54,118 nucleotides of DNA, taken from positions 1-54,118 of the forward strand of contig JAHFQY010000014.1 in assembly GCA_023259065.1 (NCBI GenBank), read 5' to 3'. A program made the translations under genes and the position numbers. The DNA is from Nitrosomonadales bacterium (GTDB lineage Bacteria; Pseudomonadota; Gammaproteobacteria; Burkholderiales; Gallionellaceae). The notes beneath the pieces were generated by a model. It searched no databases. It saw nothing but the letters and a program-made list of their open reading frames with translations, and was not told the DNA's origin. Shown in pieces: positions 16,313 through 24,799 of the stretch; within the stretch, counting starts at the first letter, position 1, and every line of letters starts with the position of its first letter.

Positions 16313-17065
16313 TCAAATCTCCGGCATCCCCGGACTCCACTCCCGCAATTCCTTGCGCACCTTCATATAATCCGGACACGCTCCCTCCACCACCCGCCAA
16401 AATGCAGGAGAGTGATTCATCTCCACCAGGTGAGCGAGCTCATGCACGACCACGTAATCGATCAGGTGCAAGGGCATGGTGACCAGCTGCCAGTTCAGGC
16501 GCACCACCCCTTGCGCGGTGCAGCTCCCCCACTGCGTCTTGGCGGAGGTCAGCCTGATTTCCCTGGGGCTGACATTCATCAACGGCGCAAAATGCTCGAC
16601 ACACTCATTGAACACCCGCTCGGCTTCGCGCTTGTACCAGTGCAAGACCTTCTTGTTTACCACCTCCTGATTGGTGGTGTCATACACGGGGATGATCAGC
16701 TCGGTCTCGGTGAGTTGCGGGTTGGCACGCACCAGACCGGAAACAACGCGCAGGGTAAAGTTTTCACCGCGAAACAGAATCGGCTCGCCATCTGCCCATT
16801 TCTGCACGGGCGCTTTCTTGCCTTGCCAGTTGTCCAGCTTGTCCACCACCCAGCTCGCCTTGTCCTGCAGCACGCTGTGCAGCCACTGCTCCGAAGCGCG
16901 CAGCGGCATATTGACGGTGAGCCCCTGGTCGTCGATGCGCAGGCCGATGCTGCGGCGTTTGGGGCTGCGTTTGAGGGTGTAGGTGATGTGCTTGTCGGCG
17001 AGCAGTATGCTGCGCTGCTCTTCAGCGGGGGGATGGGTGAGCAATCGTTGCAACTGGTTGAGCAT
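16313..17065 (-). CDS. YgjP-like zinc metallopeptidase-fold protein
   Basis: The 250-residue protein belongs to the YgjP/WLM-like metal hydrolase family (DUF45). It has the N-terminal RSPKRRSIGLRIDDQGLTVNMP block, the RLTSAKTQWGSCTAQGVVRLNW block and the zinc motif VVHELAHLVEMNHSPAFW (about 205), where HELAH and the later His bind metal. The start is ATG 17065. The stop of plsC (TAA) and this ATG share one base (TAATG), so translation is coupled. A longer in-frame reading from 17209 runs through plsC and is rejected. Cellular role is not established. Confidence 0.85.
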   Translation of the reverse strand: MLNQLQRLLTHPPAEEQRSILLADKHITYTLKRSPKRRSIGLRIDDQGLTVNMPLRASEQWLHSVLQDKASWVVDKLDNWQGKKAPVQKWADGEPILFRGENFTLRVVSGLVRANPQLTETELIIPVYDTTNQEVVNKKVLHWYKREAERVFNECVEHFAPLMNVSPREIRLTSAKTQWGSCTAQGVVRLNWQLVTMPLHLIDYVVVHELAHLVEMNHSPAFWRVVEGACPDYMKVRKELREWSPGMPEI

Positions 17066-17769
17066 TACTTCATCCGCGCAACTTCGGCTTCTATCCAGTC
17101 TTCCGCGCGCTGGTTGATTTCTTCCGCCTTGAGCCCGGCGGGATCGACAGGCGCACCTATGCTCATGGTGATCACGCCCGGATGCTTGAGGAATGAGTTG
17201 CGCCCCCACAGCTTGCCCGCGTTATGCGCTACCGGCACCACAGGCACACCGGTGGACGCACCCAGCAGGGCGCCACCGATTTTGTATTTGCCGCGCTGAC
17301 CGTAGGGAATGCGCGTACCCTCGGGGAAAATCACCACGCAAAAGCCCTGCTCCAGGCGCTGCTTGCCCTGGCGCAGCAGCTGCTTAACCGCCCCCTTGCC
17401 ATCACTGCGCTTGATTGCGATGGGGCTGGTCATGGCCAGGCCCCAGCCGAAGAACGGCAACCACAGCAACTCGCGCTTGAGCACCCACACCTGCGGCGGG
17501 AACACCTTTTGTAGCGCAATGGTCTCCCACGCCGACTGGTGCTTGCATAACAGGATGCTCGGTTGCCTGGGGATGTTTTCCGCACCGCGCACTTCCATGC
17601 GGATGCCGCACACCACGCGCAACAGCCACATCATGCTGAGCGCCCAGCCGGAGATGATGCGGTAGCGCGTAACGGGATGAAACGGAAAAGTCAGGATGGC
17701 AATCAGCGCATACACCGGGGTGATGACGAGTTGCAGCAGGAAAAAAATCAACGAGCGAATAACAATCAT
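17065..17769 (-). CDS. plsC: 1-acyl-sn-glycerol-3-phosphate acyltransferase
   Basis: The 234-residue protein has N-terminal hydrophobic segments (IRSLIFFLLQLVITPVYALI) and the acyltransferase blocks. The catalytic HX4D block appears as KHQSAWE (about 73), with Glu in place of Asp, as is common in this subgroup. FPEGTRIPYGQRGKYK (about 148) is the glycerol-phosphate binding block, and GVPVVPVAHNAG follows. It makes phosphatidic acid from lysophosphatidic acid at the inner membrane. It is transcribed from the gmhB side, upstream of the metallopeptidase gene. Confidence 0.9.
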   Translation of the reverse strand: MIVIRSLIFFLLQLVITPVYALIAILTFPFHPVTRYRIISGWALSMMWLLRVVCGIRMEVRGAENIPRQPSILLCKHQSAWETIALQKVFPPQVWVLKRELLWLPFFGWGLAMTSPIAIKRSDGKGAVKQLLRQGKQRLEQGFCVVIFPEGTRIPYGQRGKYKIGGALLGASTGVPVVPVAHNAGKLWGRNSFLKHPGVITMSIGAPVDPAGLKAEEINQRAEDWIEAEVARMK

Positions 17770-17793
17770 GGATACAAACCTGGAAAAAAACTT

Positions 17794-17878
17794 TATCCGC
17801 AGATTACGCGGATCACACAGATTAAAGCAAAGTGAGTCTTCCGGAGTTAATCTGCATCATCTGCGTAATCTGCGGATA
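17794..17878. repeat. Intergenic inverted repeat, copy 1 (ATCCGCAGATTACGC type)
   Basis: TATCCGCAGATTACGC (17794-17809) and its exact reverse complement (17863-17878) form 16-base arms, with inner CAGATTA / TAATCTG arms. The element fills the gap between gmhB and plsC. A related copy lies at 52357-52477. Confidence 0.8.
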
Positions 17879-17887
17879 CAAACACCC

Positions 17888-18418
17888 CTAAACCAGAGTG
17901 GCAACGGCTGCCGCGAGATCGTGATAAATCAGCGTACCTGGCGGCAAGCCGCCCTTGGCCTGGGTCTTTGCACCCTTGCCGGTCAGCACCAGTATAGGCT
18001 GCGCGCCCAGTCGCGCGGAGGCTTCCAGGTCGCGCAGCGAATCGCCCACCGAAGGCACGCCATTCAGGTTGACGTTATAGCGCTCGGCGATTTCTTCTAT
18101 CATGCCGCTGCTGGGCTTGCGGCACTGGCAGTTTGCGTCCGCCGCATGCGGGCAGAAAAACACCGCGTCTATGCGCCCGCCGGCCTGGGCACAAGCCTTG
18201 TGCATTTTGTCGTGGATGGCGTTCAGCGTGGGCATGTCGAACAGGCCGCGCCCCACCCCCGACTGGTTGGTCGCCACCACCACGCGGTAACCCGCCTGGC
18301 ACAGCCGGGCTATGGCCTCCAGGCTGCCGGGCAGCGGCTTCCACTCTTCCGGGCTTTTGATGAATTGATCGGAGTCGTAATTGATGACCCCGTCGCGGTC
18401 CAGAATTATTAGTTTCAT
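17888..18418 (-). CDS. gmhB: D-glycero-D-manno-heptose 1,7-bisphosphate 7-phosphatase
   Basis: The 176-residue HAD phosphatase starts with ILDRDGVINYDS (catalytic Asp pair D7/D9). It has VVVATNQSGVGRGLF and the zinc loop CPHAADANCQCRKPSSGM, which is specific for GmhB, then SVGDSLRDLEAS with the last catalytic Asp. It removes the 7-phosphate from heptose bisphosphate in ADP-heptose synthesis for LPS core. It belongs to the same strand run as glyQ-glyS and plsC, an order often seen in betaproteobacteria. Confidence 0.92.
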   Translation of the reverse strand: MKLIILDRDGVINYDSDQFIKSPEEWKPLPGSLEAIARLCQAGYRVVVATNQSGVGRGLFDMPTLNAIHDKMHKACAQAGGRIDAVFFCPHAADANCQCRKPSSGMIEEIAERYNVNLNGVPSVGDSLRDLEASARLGAQPILVLTGKGAKTQAKGGLPPGTLIYHDLAAAVATLV

Positions 18419-18435
18419 TTTTGGAATTGTGAAAC

Positions 18436-18542
18436 GTGAAAAGTGACTCGTGAAAAGTGACAGGCAAAAGCAATTACCCTCCGGGCAGGGAGGGTGGCGC
18501 GCAGCGCCGGGTTGGCATCACCTTTCACTTTTCACCTTTCAC
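18436..18542. repeat. Intergenic repeat with GTGAAAAGTGA units
   Basis: GTGAAAAGTGA occurs twice directly (18436-18446 and 18450-18460) and once inverted (TCACTTTTCAC, 18525-18535), followed by CTTTCAC. The unit lies between glyS and gmhB and looks like a mobile or REP-type intergenic sequence rather than a promoter. Confidence 0.65.
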
Positions 18543-18547
18543 AGTCT

Positions 18548-20710
18548 TTAAACCGCCAGCTTGGAAATGTCAGCCACCTGGTTCATCAGGATGCCCAGCT
18601 GCTGCAACAGCGCCGCGCGGTTCACGCGCAGAGCCTGGTCTTCCGCCATCACCATCACCTGGTTGAAGAAGTCATCGATAAACGGCTTCAGCGTGACCAA
18701 TGCCTTCAGGTTCTGGCCGTACTCGCCGCGATCCAGGTAGCTCTGCGCAAACGGCGTGATGTCTATCATGGCCTGATGCAGGTTGCGTTCCGCCTCTTCC
18801 ACCAGCAACTGCGGCTTCACCACGGCATTGTGCATGGCGACGCCCAGCTCTTCCTGGTTCTTGCGCATGATGTTGCGCACGCGCTTGTTCGCGGCGGAAA
18901 GATCCTTCGAAGCTTCCAGCGCGGCAAACATGCGCACGCCTTCCAGGCGCGGCAGGGTGTCATGCAGGCGGCCATTCAGCAGGTGCAGCACGGCCTCGAT
19001 GTGTGAAGCTTCGAAGCTGCGATCGCGCAAGTATCCGCGCAGGCGGTCCAGCATGAAACCTTCCACATCGCCGGCCACTGTCGCGCTCAACATGCCCGCG
19101 GGGAAGTTGTCCGCAGCTGTCTTGAGCAGCGCGGGCAGCGGCAGGTTCAGCGGGGTTTCAATCAGGATGCGCAAAATCCCCAGCGCGTTGCGGCGCAGGC
19201 CGAACGGATCCTTGTCGCCGGTGGGAACCTGGCCTATGCCATAAATGCCGAGCAGGGTTTCCAGCTTGTCGGCCAGCGCCACCGCGCACGCCAACCCGCC
19301 CTGCGGCAGCGAATCACCGGCAAAGCGCGGGTGGTAATGCGCCTCGATCGCGTCCGCCACGGCCGGCTTCTCGCCATCGTGCAGGGCATAATAGCGCCCC
19401 ATCACGCCTTGCAGCTCGGGGAACTCGCCCACCATATCGGTGAGCAGGTCGGCCTTGGCCAGGCGCGCCGCCAGCTCGGCCTGCGCCTTGTCCGCGTCCA
19501 GCAGGCGGGCGATGGTGCCAGCCAGGGTGGTAATGCGCTCCACGCGCTGCAGCTGCGACCCCAGCTTGTTGTGGTACACCACATCGGCCAGCCTGGTCAC
19601 GCGCGACTCCAGCTTCTGCTTACGGTCCTGATTGAAGAAGAAGCGCGCATCGGACAGGCGCGGCCGCACCACGCGCTGGTTGCCGCCGACGATGTGCTTA
19701 GCGTCCTCCACCTGCATATTGGACACGATAAGGAATTTATTGAGCAGCTTGCCGCGCGCATCCAGCAAGGGGAAATATTTCTGGTTCTGCTGCATTGTGA
19801 GGATCAGGCACTCCTGCGGCACTTCCAGGAATTCCGGCTCAAACTCGCCCACGTACACCACCGGCCACTCCACCAGCGCAGTCACCTCGTCCAGCAGCGT
19901 GCTGAGCACGCTGCGTTCCGAGTTGGACATGACCAGCAGCTCTTTCATCGACTGCGTGCCGTGGCCTATCCAGATCGCGCGCAGCTTGTCCGCGGCCTGG
20001 TCCAATTGCTTGGCTATCGTATCGCGGCGGCGGCGGAAACCCGGCACCACACAACCTGCACTCTCCATGATGTCGGCATAGAATTCGGCATTGTTCAGCG
20101 TGATGGGCCCGCTGGACAAAAAGCGGTGGCCGCGCGTAACGTTACCGCTGCTCTGCCCCAGCACATCGCCCAGAATCACCCGCTCGCCGTGCAGCATCAC
20201 CAGCCCTTTTACCGGGCGCACAAACTGGTGCTCGGTATCGCCCCAGCGCATCATCTTGGGGATGGGCAGCTTTTTCAGGGCTTGCGCCACCATGTCGGGC
20301 AGGTAGTCATCCAGCGGCTTGCCCTTGTGTGCCACGCGTGCCATGTAATACTCAGCCTTGCCCTCCTGCAGCGTCAGCAGGTTCTCGAATCGGGTATTGC
20401 TTGCGCGCATAAAGCCTTCCAGCGCCTTGCTGATCTTGCCCTCGGCGTCCTTGCCCGCAGAAACAGGCGGGCCTTTGCGTTCGATGGTGCGGTCGGGCTG
20501 CTGTGCCAGCACATTCGTTACCGTGAATGCCAGGCGGCGCGGTGTGGCAAATACCGTGCGCACGCTGTCTTCGCCGGCCAGCCCCTGCTCGCGCAGTGCC
20601 GCAAACACATCATCGGAAAAACTCAGCGACAAGCGCTCCAGCGCCTTGGGAGGCAGCTCTTCCGTCAACAACTCGACCAGCAGTATTTGTTTCATCTGTT
20701 CCTGAACCAT
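18548..20710 (-). CDS. glyS: Glycyl-tRNA synthetase beta subunit
   Basis: The 720-residue protein has the family start LLVELLTEELPPKALERL, internal blocks such as RGHRFLSSGPI and LPIPKMMRWGD, and the C-terminal anticodon-binding region. It forms the alpha2-beta2 enzyme that charges tRNA-Gly. ATG 20710 lies one base after the glyQ stop and has a G-run upstream; ATG 20695 (MKQILLVE), with AGGAACAG, would be equally possible and shortens it by five residues. Confidence 0.95.
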   Translation of the reverse strand: MVQEQMKQILLVELLTEELPPKALERLSLSFSDDVFAALREQGLAGEDSVRTVFATPRRLAFTVTNVLAQQPDRTIERKGPPVSAGKDAEGKISKALEGFMRASNTRFENLLTLQEGKAEYYMARVAHKGKPLDDYLPDMVAQALKKLPIPKMMRWGDTEHQFVRPVKGLVMLHGERVILGDVLGQSSGNVTRGHRFLSSGPITLNNAEFYADIMESAGCVVPGFRRRRDTIAKQLDQAADKLRAIWIGHGTQSMKELLVMSNSERSVLSTLLDEVTALVEWPVVYVGEFEPEFLEVPQECLILTMQQNQKYFPLLDARGKLLNKFLIVSNMQVEDAKHIVGGNQRVVRPRLSDARFFFNQDRKQKLESRVTRLADVVYHNKLGSQLQRVERITTLAGTIARLLDADKAQAELAARLAKADLLTDMVGEFPELQGVMGRYYALHDGEKPAVADAIEAHYHPRFAGDSLPQGGLACAVALADKLETLLGIYGIGQVPTGDKDPFGLRRNALGILRILIETPLNLPLPALLKTAADNFPAGMLSATVAGDVEGFMLDRLRGYLRDRSFEASHIEAVLHLLNGRLHDTLPRLEGVRMFAALEASKDLSAANKRVRNIMRKNQEELGVAMHNAVVKPQLLVEEAERNLHQAMIDITPFAQSYLDRGEYGQNLKALVTLKPFIDDFFNQVMVMAEDQALRVNRAALLQQLGILMNQVADISKLAV

Positions 20711-20711
20711 C

Positions 20712-21617
20712 TTATTTGCCCCCCTTGCTTACGGAGGTTTTGCACATGGGGAATCCCAGTTTTTCACGCGAATCGTAATAGGCTTGCGCCACCGCGCGCG
20801 ACAGGGTGCGCACGCGGCCAATATAGCCGGCGCGCTCGGTCACCGAAATCGCCCCGCGCGCGTCCAGCATGTTGAAACTGTGCGAACACTTCATCACCAT
20901 CTCAAAACCGGGCAGCACCAGCTCGGCCTCGATCAGGCGCTTGGCCTCGGCCTCGTATTCATTGAAGTGGCGGAAGAACATCTCCACATTGGAATGCTCG
21001 AAGTTGTAACGCGACTGCTCTACCTCGTTCTGGTGGAACACATCGCCGTAGGTGATTACGGTGTCGCCCTTCTTCGCCCATACCAGGTCGTACACGCTGT
21101 CCACCCCCTGCAGGTACATGGCCAGGCGCTCCAGGCCGTAGGTGATCTCGCCCAGCACCGGCTTGCACACCAGCGAGCCCACTTCCTGGAAATAGGTGAA
21201 CTGCGTCACTTCCATGCCGTCCAGCCAAACCTCCCAGCCCAGCCCCCAGGCGCCCAGCGTGGGCGACTCCCAGTCGTCCTCGACAAAGCGGATGTCGTGC
21301 TCGGCGGTGTTGATGCCCAACTCGCGCAAGCTGTCGAGATACAGCTCCTGGATGTTTTCCGGGGAAGGCTTCAGCACCACCTGGTACTGGTAATAATGCT
21401 GCAGGCGGTTGGGGTTTTCGCCATAACGCCCGTCCTTGGGGCGGCGCGAGGGCTGCACATAGGCGGCGCGCCAGGGCTCCGGGCCGATGGCGCGCAGAAA
21501 GGTGGCGGTATGGAATGTACCGGCGCCGACTTCAATATCGTACGGCTGCAGCAGGGCGCAGCCCTGTTTGTCCCAGAAATTTTGCAGGTTGAGGATGATT
21601 TGCTGAAAGGTAAGCAT
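20712..21617 (-). CDS. glyQ: Glycyl-tRNA synthetase alpha subunit
   Basis: The 301-residue protein is the class II catalytic subunit. [20 protein letters not shown] opens it; [21 protein letters not shown] and [25 protein letters not shown] are signature blocks. It pairs with GlyS to attach glycine. It is the first gene of glyQ-glyS, with gmhB and plsC further along the same strand. Confidence 0.96.
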   Translation of the reverse strand: MLTFQQIILNLQNFWDKQGCALLQPYDIEVGAGTFHTATFLRAIGPEPWRAAYVQPSRRPKDGRYGENPNRLQHYYQYQVVLKPSPENIQELYLDSLRELGINTAEHDIRFVEDDWESPTLGAWGLGWEVWLDGMEVTQFTYFQEVGSLVCKPVLGEITYGLERLAMYLQGVDSVYDLVWAKKGDTVITYGDVFHQNEVEQSRYNFEHSNVEMFFRHFNEYEAEAKRLIEAELVLPGFEMVMKCSHSFNMLDARGAISVTERAGYIGRVRTLSRAVAQAYYDSREKLGFPMCKTSVSKGGK

Positions 21618-21724
21618 TAACTTAAGGCCGGGATGATTGGTGAAAAAAGAATTGTGGTATTTTACGTGTTTTCGGGCATCAGCGTCACCCTGCTTGGCCG
21701 AAAGAAAGTTGATCGTTATTAAGG

Positions 21725-21744
21725 GGGTATTAGAGGGTATTAGA
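21725..21744. repeat. Tandem GGGTATTAGA pair before the DUF302 gene
   Basis: GGGTATTAGA is repeated exactly, back to back, about 65 bases before the start at 21810, with an inverted CTAATA half-site at about 21759. It may be an operator, but no regulator is known for it. Confidence 0.5.
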
Positions 21745-21809
21745 TTGTTATTACATTCTAATAGGAATACAGTTTTACCATCATTTAATCATCCGGGAGG
21801 GCAATTAAA

Positions 21810-22355
21810 ATGTTAAAAATTATCAGCGGTTTTGTTGCAGCATTGGTACTGGCCGGCGTCCTCGCCTACAGCTTCATGAGCAGTCTGATGTTCTGGGAAA
21901 TCCCCAGCCCTTTCGGCGTGGAAGAAACTGCCGCGCGCATCCAGCAAAACATCCAGAACGTAGGTAATGGCTGGACGCTTTCAGGCCTGCGCAATCCGGC
22001 CAAGGCGGTTGAAGCCGATGGCAGCAATACCTTGCCGGTCATGATGGTGGAAGCCTGCAGCACCAAATATTCCGGCCCCATCCTCAAAGACGATAAAGTG
22101 CGTTACCTCTCCATCCTGATGCCCTGCAAAATTTCCATCTACAAAAAGAATGACGGCAAGACCTACATAGGCGGAATGAATGCCGGGCTGATGGGCAAAT
22201 TCTTTGGCCCCATGGTTGGCGAAGTCATGGGCCATGTCGCTGAAGACCAGGCCAAATTCGTGATTTTTGATGCCAGCAAACCAGCTCCAGCCCTGATCAG
22301 GGGAACACCTGGCGCAGCCGGCGGTGCAGCAGCGGGTGGCGGTGGCGGTTGCTAA
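21810..22355 (+). CDS. DUF302-domain exported or membrane-anchored protein with Gly-rich Cys tail
   Basis: The 181-residue protein starts with one hydrophobic segment (about 4-28), either a membrane anchor or uncleaved signal. The region about 35-150 fits DUF302: PSPFGVEETAARIQQNIQNVGNGW, VEACSTKYSGPIL, LMPCKISIYKK. The C-terminus is APGAAGGAAAGGGGGC-like, ending in a terminal Cys after a Gly run (GAAAGGGGGC), which is unusual. GGGAGGGC precedes ATG 21810. It lies 60 bases upstream of the octaheme cytochrome and is probably in the same transcript. DUF302 function is unknown. The two internal Cys and the terminal Cys suggest redox or sulfur contact. Confidence 0.7.
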   Translation: MLKIISGFVAALVLAGVLAYSFMSSLMFWEIPSPFGVEETAARIQQNIQNVGNGWTLSGLRNPAKAVEADGSNTLPVMMVEACSTKYSGPILKDDKVRYLSILMPCKISIYKKNDGKTYIGGMNAGLMGKFFGPMVGEVMGHVAEDQAKFVIFDASKPAPALIRGTPGAAGGAAAGGGGGC

Positions 22356-22415
22356 AACACTGACACAGCACGCACTACGTTGAGCATTCGAAAAATGAAC
22401 GCACCAGGAGGTATC

Positions 22416-24089
22416 ATGTTATCCAAGCTCAAGATTGCCCTGTCCACACTGGTGGCAGGGGCCACGGTGGCAGCAGCGCTGACTGCTTACGCCACCACCG
22501 CGTCAGCGCCGGCTGCAGCCAATGCCGCCCCGCCACAGGCAGCCATGCCCGCAGCAACGGCCGAGCCGGCCAAAAAGGAAAGCAGCTCAACCGCAGACCA
22601 CAGCAAGTTCAAGGCATTGCAGGTTAAGTTCAAAACCGCACCTGAAGTCACCAAGGCTTGCCTGACCTGCCACACCGAGGCCGCCAAGCAGATTCAGAAA
22701 ACCAAGCACTGGACCTGGGAGTTCCTCAATACCGAAACCAACCAGAAGCTGGGCAAGAAACACATCATCAACAACTTCTGCACTGCCGTGGAATCGAACC
22801 AGAAGTTCTGTACCGCCTGCCACGTGGGTTATGGCTGGGAAGACAGCAAATACGATTTCAGCAAGCAGGAAAACGTCGACTGCGTAGTGTGTCATGAATC
22901 CACCGGCACCTATCGCAAGGTTCCGGGATTGTCAGGGCATCCAACCTACAAGGACATGGAATACCCACCGCACTCCGGCAAGATTGTCAAAGCACCCGAC
23001 CTTGCCAAAGTCGCACAGAGCGTGGGCAAAACCAGCCGTGCCAACTGCGGCGCCTGCCACTTCAATGGCGGCGGCGGTGATGCGGTCAAGCACGGCGATC
23101 TCGACAGCACGCTGAAAGATCCGCCCAAGTTTCTCGATGTACACATGGAGAAAAAAGGCCTGAACTTCAGCTGCGGCGCTTGCCACATGACTTCCGCCCA
23201 CCAGGTTCCGGGCAGCCGCTATACACCGACCGTGGACGTCAACCAGGGCGTGCCTCCGCACATGCGCGGCAAGGTCGATGGCAGCAACCCGGCCAGCTGC
23301 CAGTCCTGCCACGGCTCCAAGCCGCATCCGGCAAAAATGGCCAAGCTGAACGAGCATACCGACAAGATTGCCTGCCAGACCTGCCATATTCCTGAGTTTG
23401 CACGCGGTCAGGCCACCAAGATGTCATGGGACTGGTCTACTGCAGGTCAACTCTCGCCCGAAGGCAAGCCCATCACCAAGAAAGACAGCGGTGGACACAA
23501 CGCCTATGACAGCAAGAAAGGCGACTTCACCTGGGAAGATCACGTGATTCCGGAATACATCTGGTTCAACGGCAAGGTCAATTACACCCTGCGCGAAACC
23601 AAGCTGGATCCCACCCATGTGGTCAAGATCAACAGCTTCGAGGGCAGCCCCACCGATGGCAAATCGTTGATCTGGCCGGTCAAGGTATTCCGCGGCCAGC
23701 AGCCTTACGACTCGGTAAGCAACACCCTGCTGGTACCCCACACCTTTGGTGCCGACGGCGACTCTTACTGGTCCAACTTCAACTGGGACAAGTCTCTGGC
23801 AGCCGGCATGAAGGCAGCCAATGCCCCGTATAGTGGTCAGTATGGCTTCGTCAAAACCGAGATGAGCTGGCCGATCACCCATATGGTTGCTCCCAAGGCT
23901 GACGCCCTCACCTGCGCGCAGTGCCACAGCAAGGACGGCCGCCTCAAAAACGTCCAGGGCATCTACATGCCCGGCCGTGGCGACCAGAACAAGTGGCTGG
24001 ACTATGCCGGCTGGACATTCGCCCTGCTGACTCTGATCGGCGTGATTGTTCACGGCGCTGGCCGCATCTATACCCACAGGAAAGGATAA
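22416..24089 (+). CDS. Octaheme c-type cytochrome, tetrathionate-reductase (OTR) family
   Basis: The 557-residue protein has a signal peptide (about 1-27) and exactly eight CXXCH haem motifs: CLTCH (about 81), CTACH, CVVCH, CGACH, CGACH, CQSCH, CQTCH and CAQCH (about 501). That count, spacing and the long haem-free gap before the last motif fit the octaheme tetrathionate reductase family, where one haem is ligated by Lys and reduces tetrathionate, nitrite or hydroxylamine in vitro. Unlike soluble OTR, it ends in a membrane helix (about 528-550, ending HRKG). AGGAGG five bases before ATG 22416 fixes the start; the frame upstream from 22380 is not used. A cytochrome b partner follows after four bases. 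The physiological substrate is uncertain. Confidence 0.88.
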   Translation: MLSKLKIALSTLVAGATVAAALTAYATTASAPAAANAAPPQAAMPAATAEPAKKESSSTADHSKFKALQVKFKTAPEVTKACLTCHTEAAKQIQKTKHWTWEFLNTETNQKLGKKHIINNFCTAVESNQKFCTACHVGYGWEDSKYDFSKQENVDCVVCHESTGTYRKVPGLSGHPTYKDMEYPPHSGKIVKAPDLAKVAQSVGKTSRANCGACHFNGGGGDAVKHGDLDSTLKDPPKFLDVHMEKKGLNFSCGACHMTSAHQVPGSRYTPTVDVNQGVPPHMRGKVDGSNPASCQSCHGSKPHPAKMAKLNEHTDKIACQTCHIPEFARGQATKMSWDWSTAGQLSPEGKPITKKDSGGHNAYDSKKGDFTWEDHVIPEYIWFNGKVNYTLRETKLDPTHVVKINSFEGSPTDGKSLIWPVKVFRGQQPYDSVSNTLLVPHTFGADGDSYWSNFNWDKSLAAGMKAANAPYSGQYGFVKTEMSWPITHMVAPKADALTCAQCHSKDGRLKNVQGIYMPGRGDQNKWLDYAGWTFALLTLIGVIVHGAGRIYTHRKG

Positions 24090-24093
24090 GATC

Positions 24094-24696
24094 ATGACCG
24101 TCGAAAAAATCTACGTGTTCAAGCGCTTCGAGCGTCTATGGCACTGGTCGCAGGCCACGCTGATCATCTTCATGCTGATCACCGGCTTTGAGGTGCACGG
24201 TTCCTACCACCTCTTCGGCTTCGGCAAGGCCACCAGCCTGCACACCATCTCGGCCTGGTCGCTGATCGGCCTGTGGATCTTCGCCATCTTCTGGCACATC
24301 ACCACCGGTGAATGGAAGCAGTACATTCCAACCACCGACAAGGTGGTGGCGATGATGAAGTTCTACTCGGTGGGCATCTTCACCAATGCGCCGCATCCGT
24401 TCCGCGCCACCGTGCTGAAGAAACACAACCCGCTGCAGCGCCTGGCCTATCTCGGCGTGCTGCTGTTCATCGGGCCGCTGCTGTGGTTCTCGGGCTGGTT
24501 CTACCTGTTCTTTGCCGACTGGAACTCGTGGGGCGTAAGCAAGTATGTGTCGCTGGAGTGGGTGGCGTTCTTCCACACCGCTGGCGCCTTCATGATGCTG
24601 CTGTTTGTGATTGCCCACGTATACCTGACCACCACCGGGCACACACCCACCTCGCACATCAAGGCGATGATCACCGGCTGGGAAGAAGTGGAATAA
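24094..24696 (+). CDS. Cytochrome b561-type membrane subunit
   Basis: The 200-residue protein has four predicted membrane helices and paired His that could bind two b haems: LWHWSQATLIIF (about 11), LHTISAW (about 49), FWHITTG, then FFHTAGAF and HVYLTTTGHT near the end. This is the thiosulfate-reductase / hydrogenase cytochrome b fold. ATG 24094 starts four bases after the octaheme gene stop, with AGGATAAG upstream, so the two are co-translated. It likely passes electrons between the quinone pool and the octaheme enzyme. Confidence 0.87.
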   Translation: MTVEKIYVFKRFERLWHWSQATLIIFMLITGFEVHGSYHLFGFGKATSLHTISAWSLIGLWIFAIFWHITTGEWKQYIPTTDKVVAMMKFYSVGIFTNAPHPFRATVLKKHNPLQRLAYLGVLLFIGPLLWFSGWFYLFFADWNSWGVSKYVSLEWVAFFHTAGAFMMLLFVIAHVYLTTTGHTPTSHIKAMITGWEEVE

Positions 24697-24721
24697 AAAA
24701 CCTGTGCTGCTGAAAAGGGGG

Positions 24722-24752
24722 AAGGGCCGCTGATGTTAGCGGCCCTTTTTTA
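24722..24752 (+). terminator. Strong terminator after octaheme-cytochrome b operon
   Basis: AGGGCCGCT and AGCGGCCCT form a nine-base-pair stem around GATGTT, followed by a run of six T. It closes the DUF302-octaheme-cytochrome b unit. Confidence 0.85.
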
Positions 24753-24799
24753 TTCATGCATCAATTGAATCAGCGCCTGCCTGGGCAAACACAGCCGGG

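Noticed and set aside
19331-20875. 514-codon plus-strand frame opposite glyS
   Set aside because: It is His/Gln/Arg-rich with no domain; glyS on the other strand is certain. The same applies to long frames opposite lysA (14593-15744), the chimeric receptor (43191-44555) and the GGDEF gene (797-1720).
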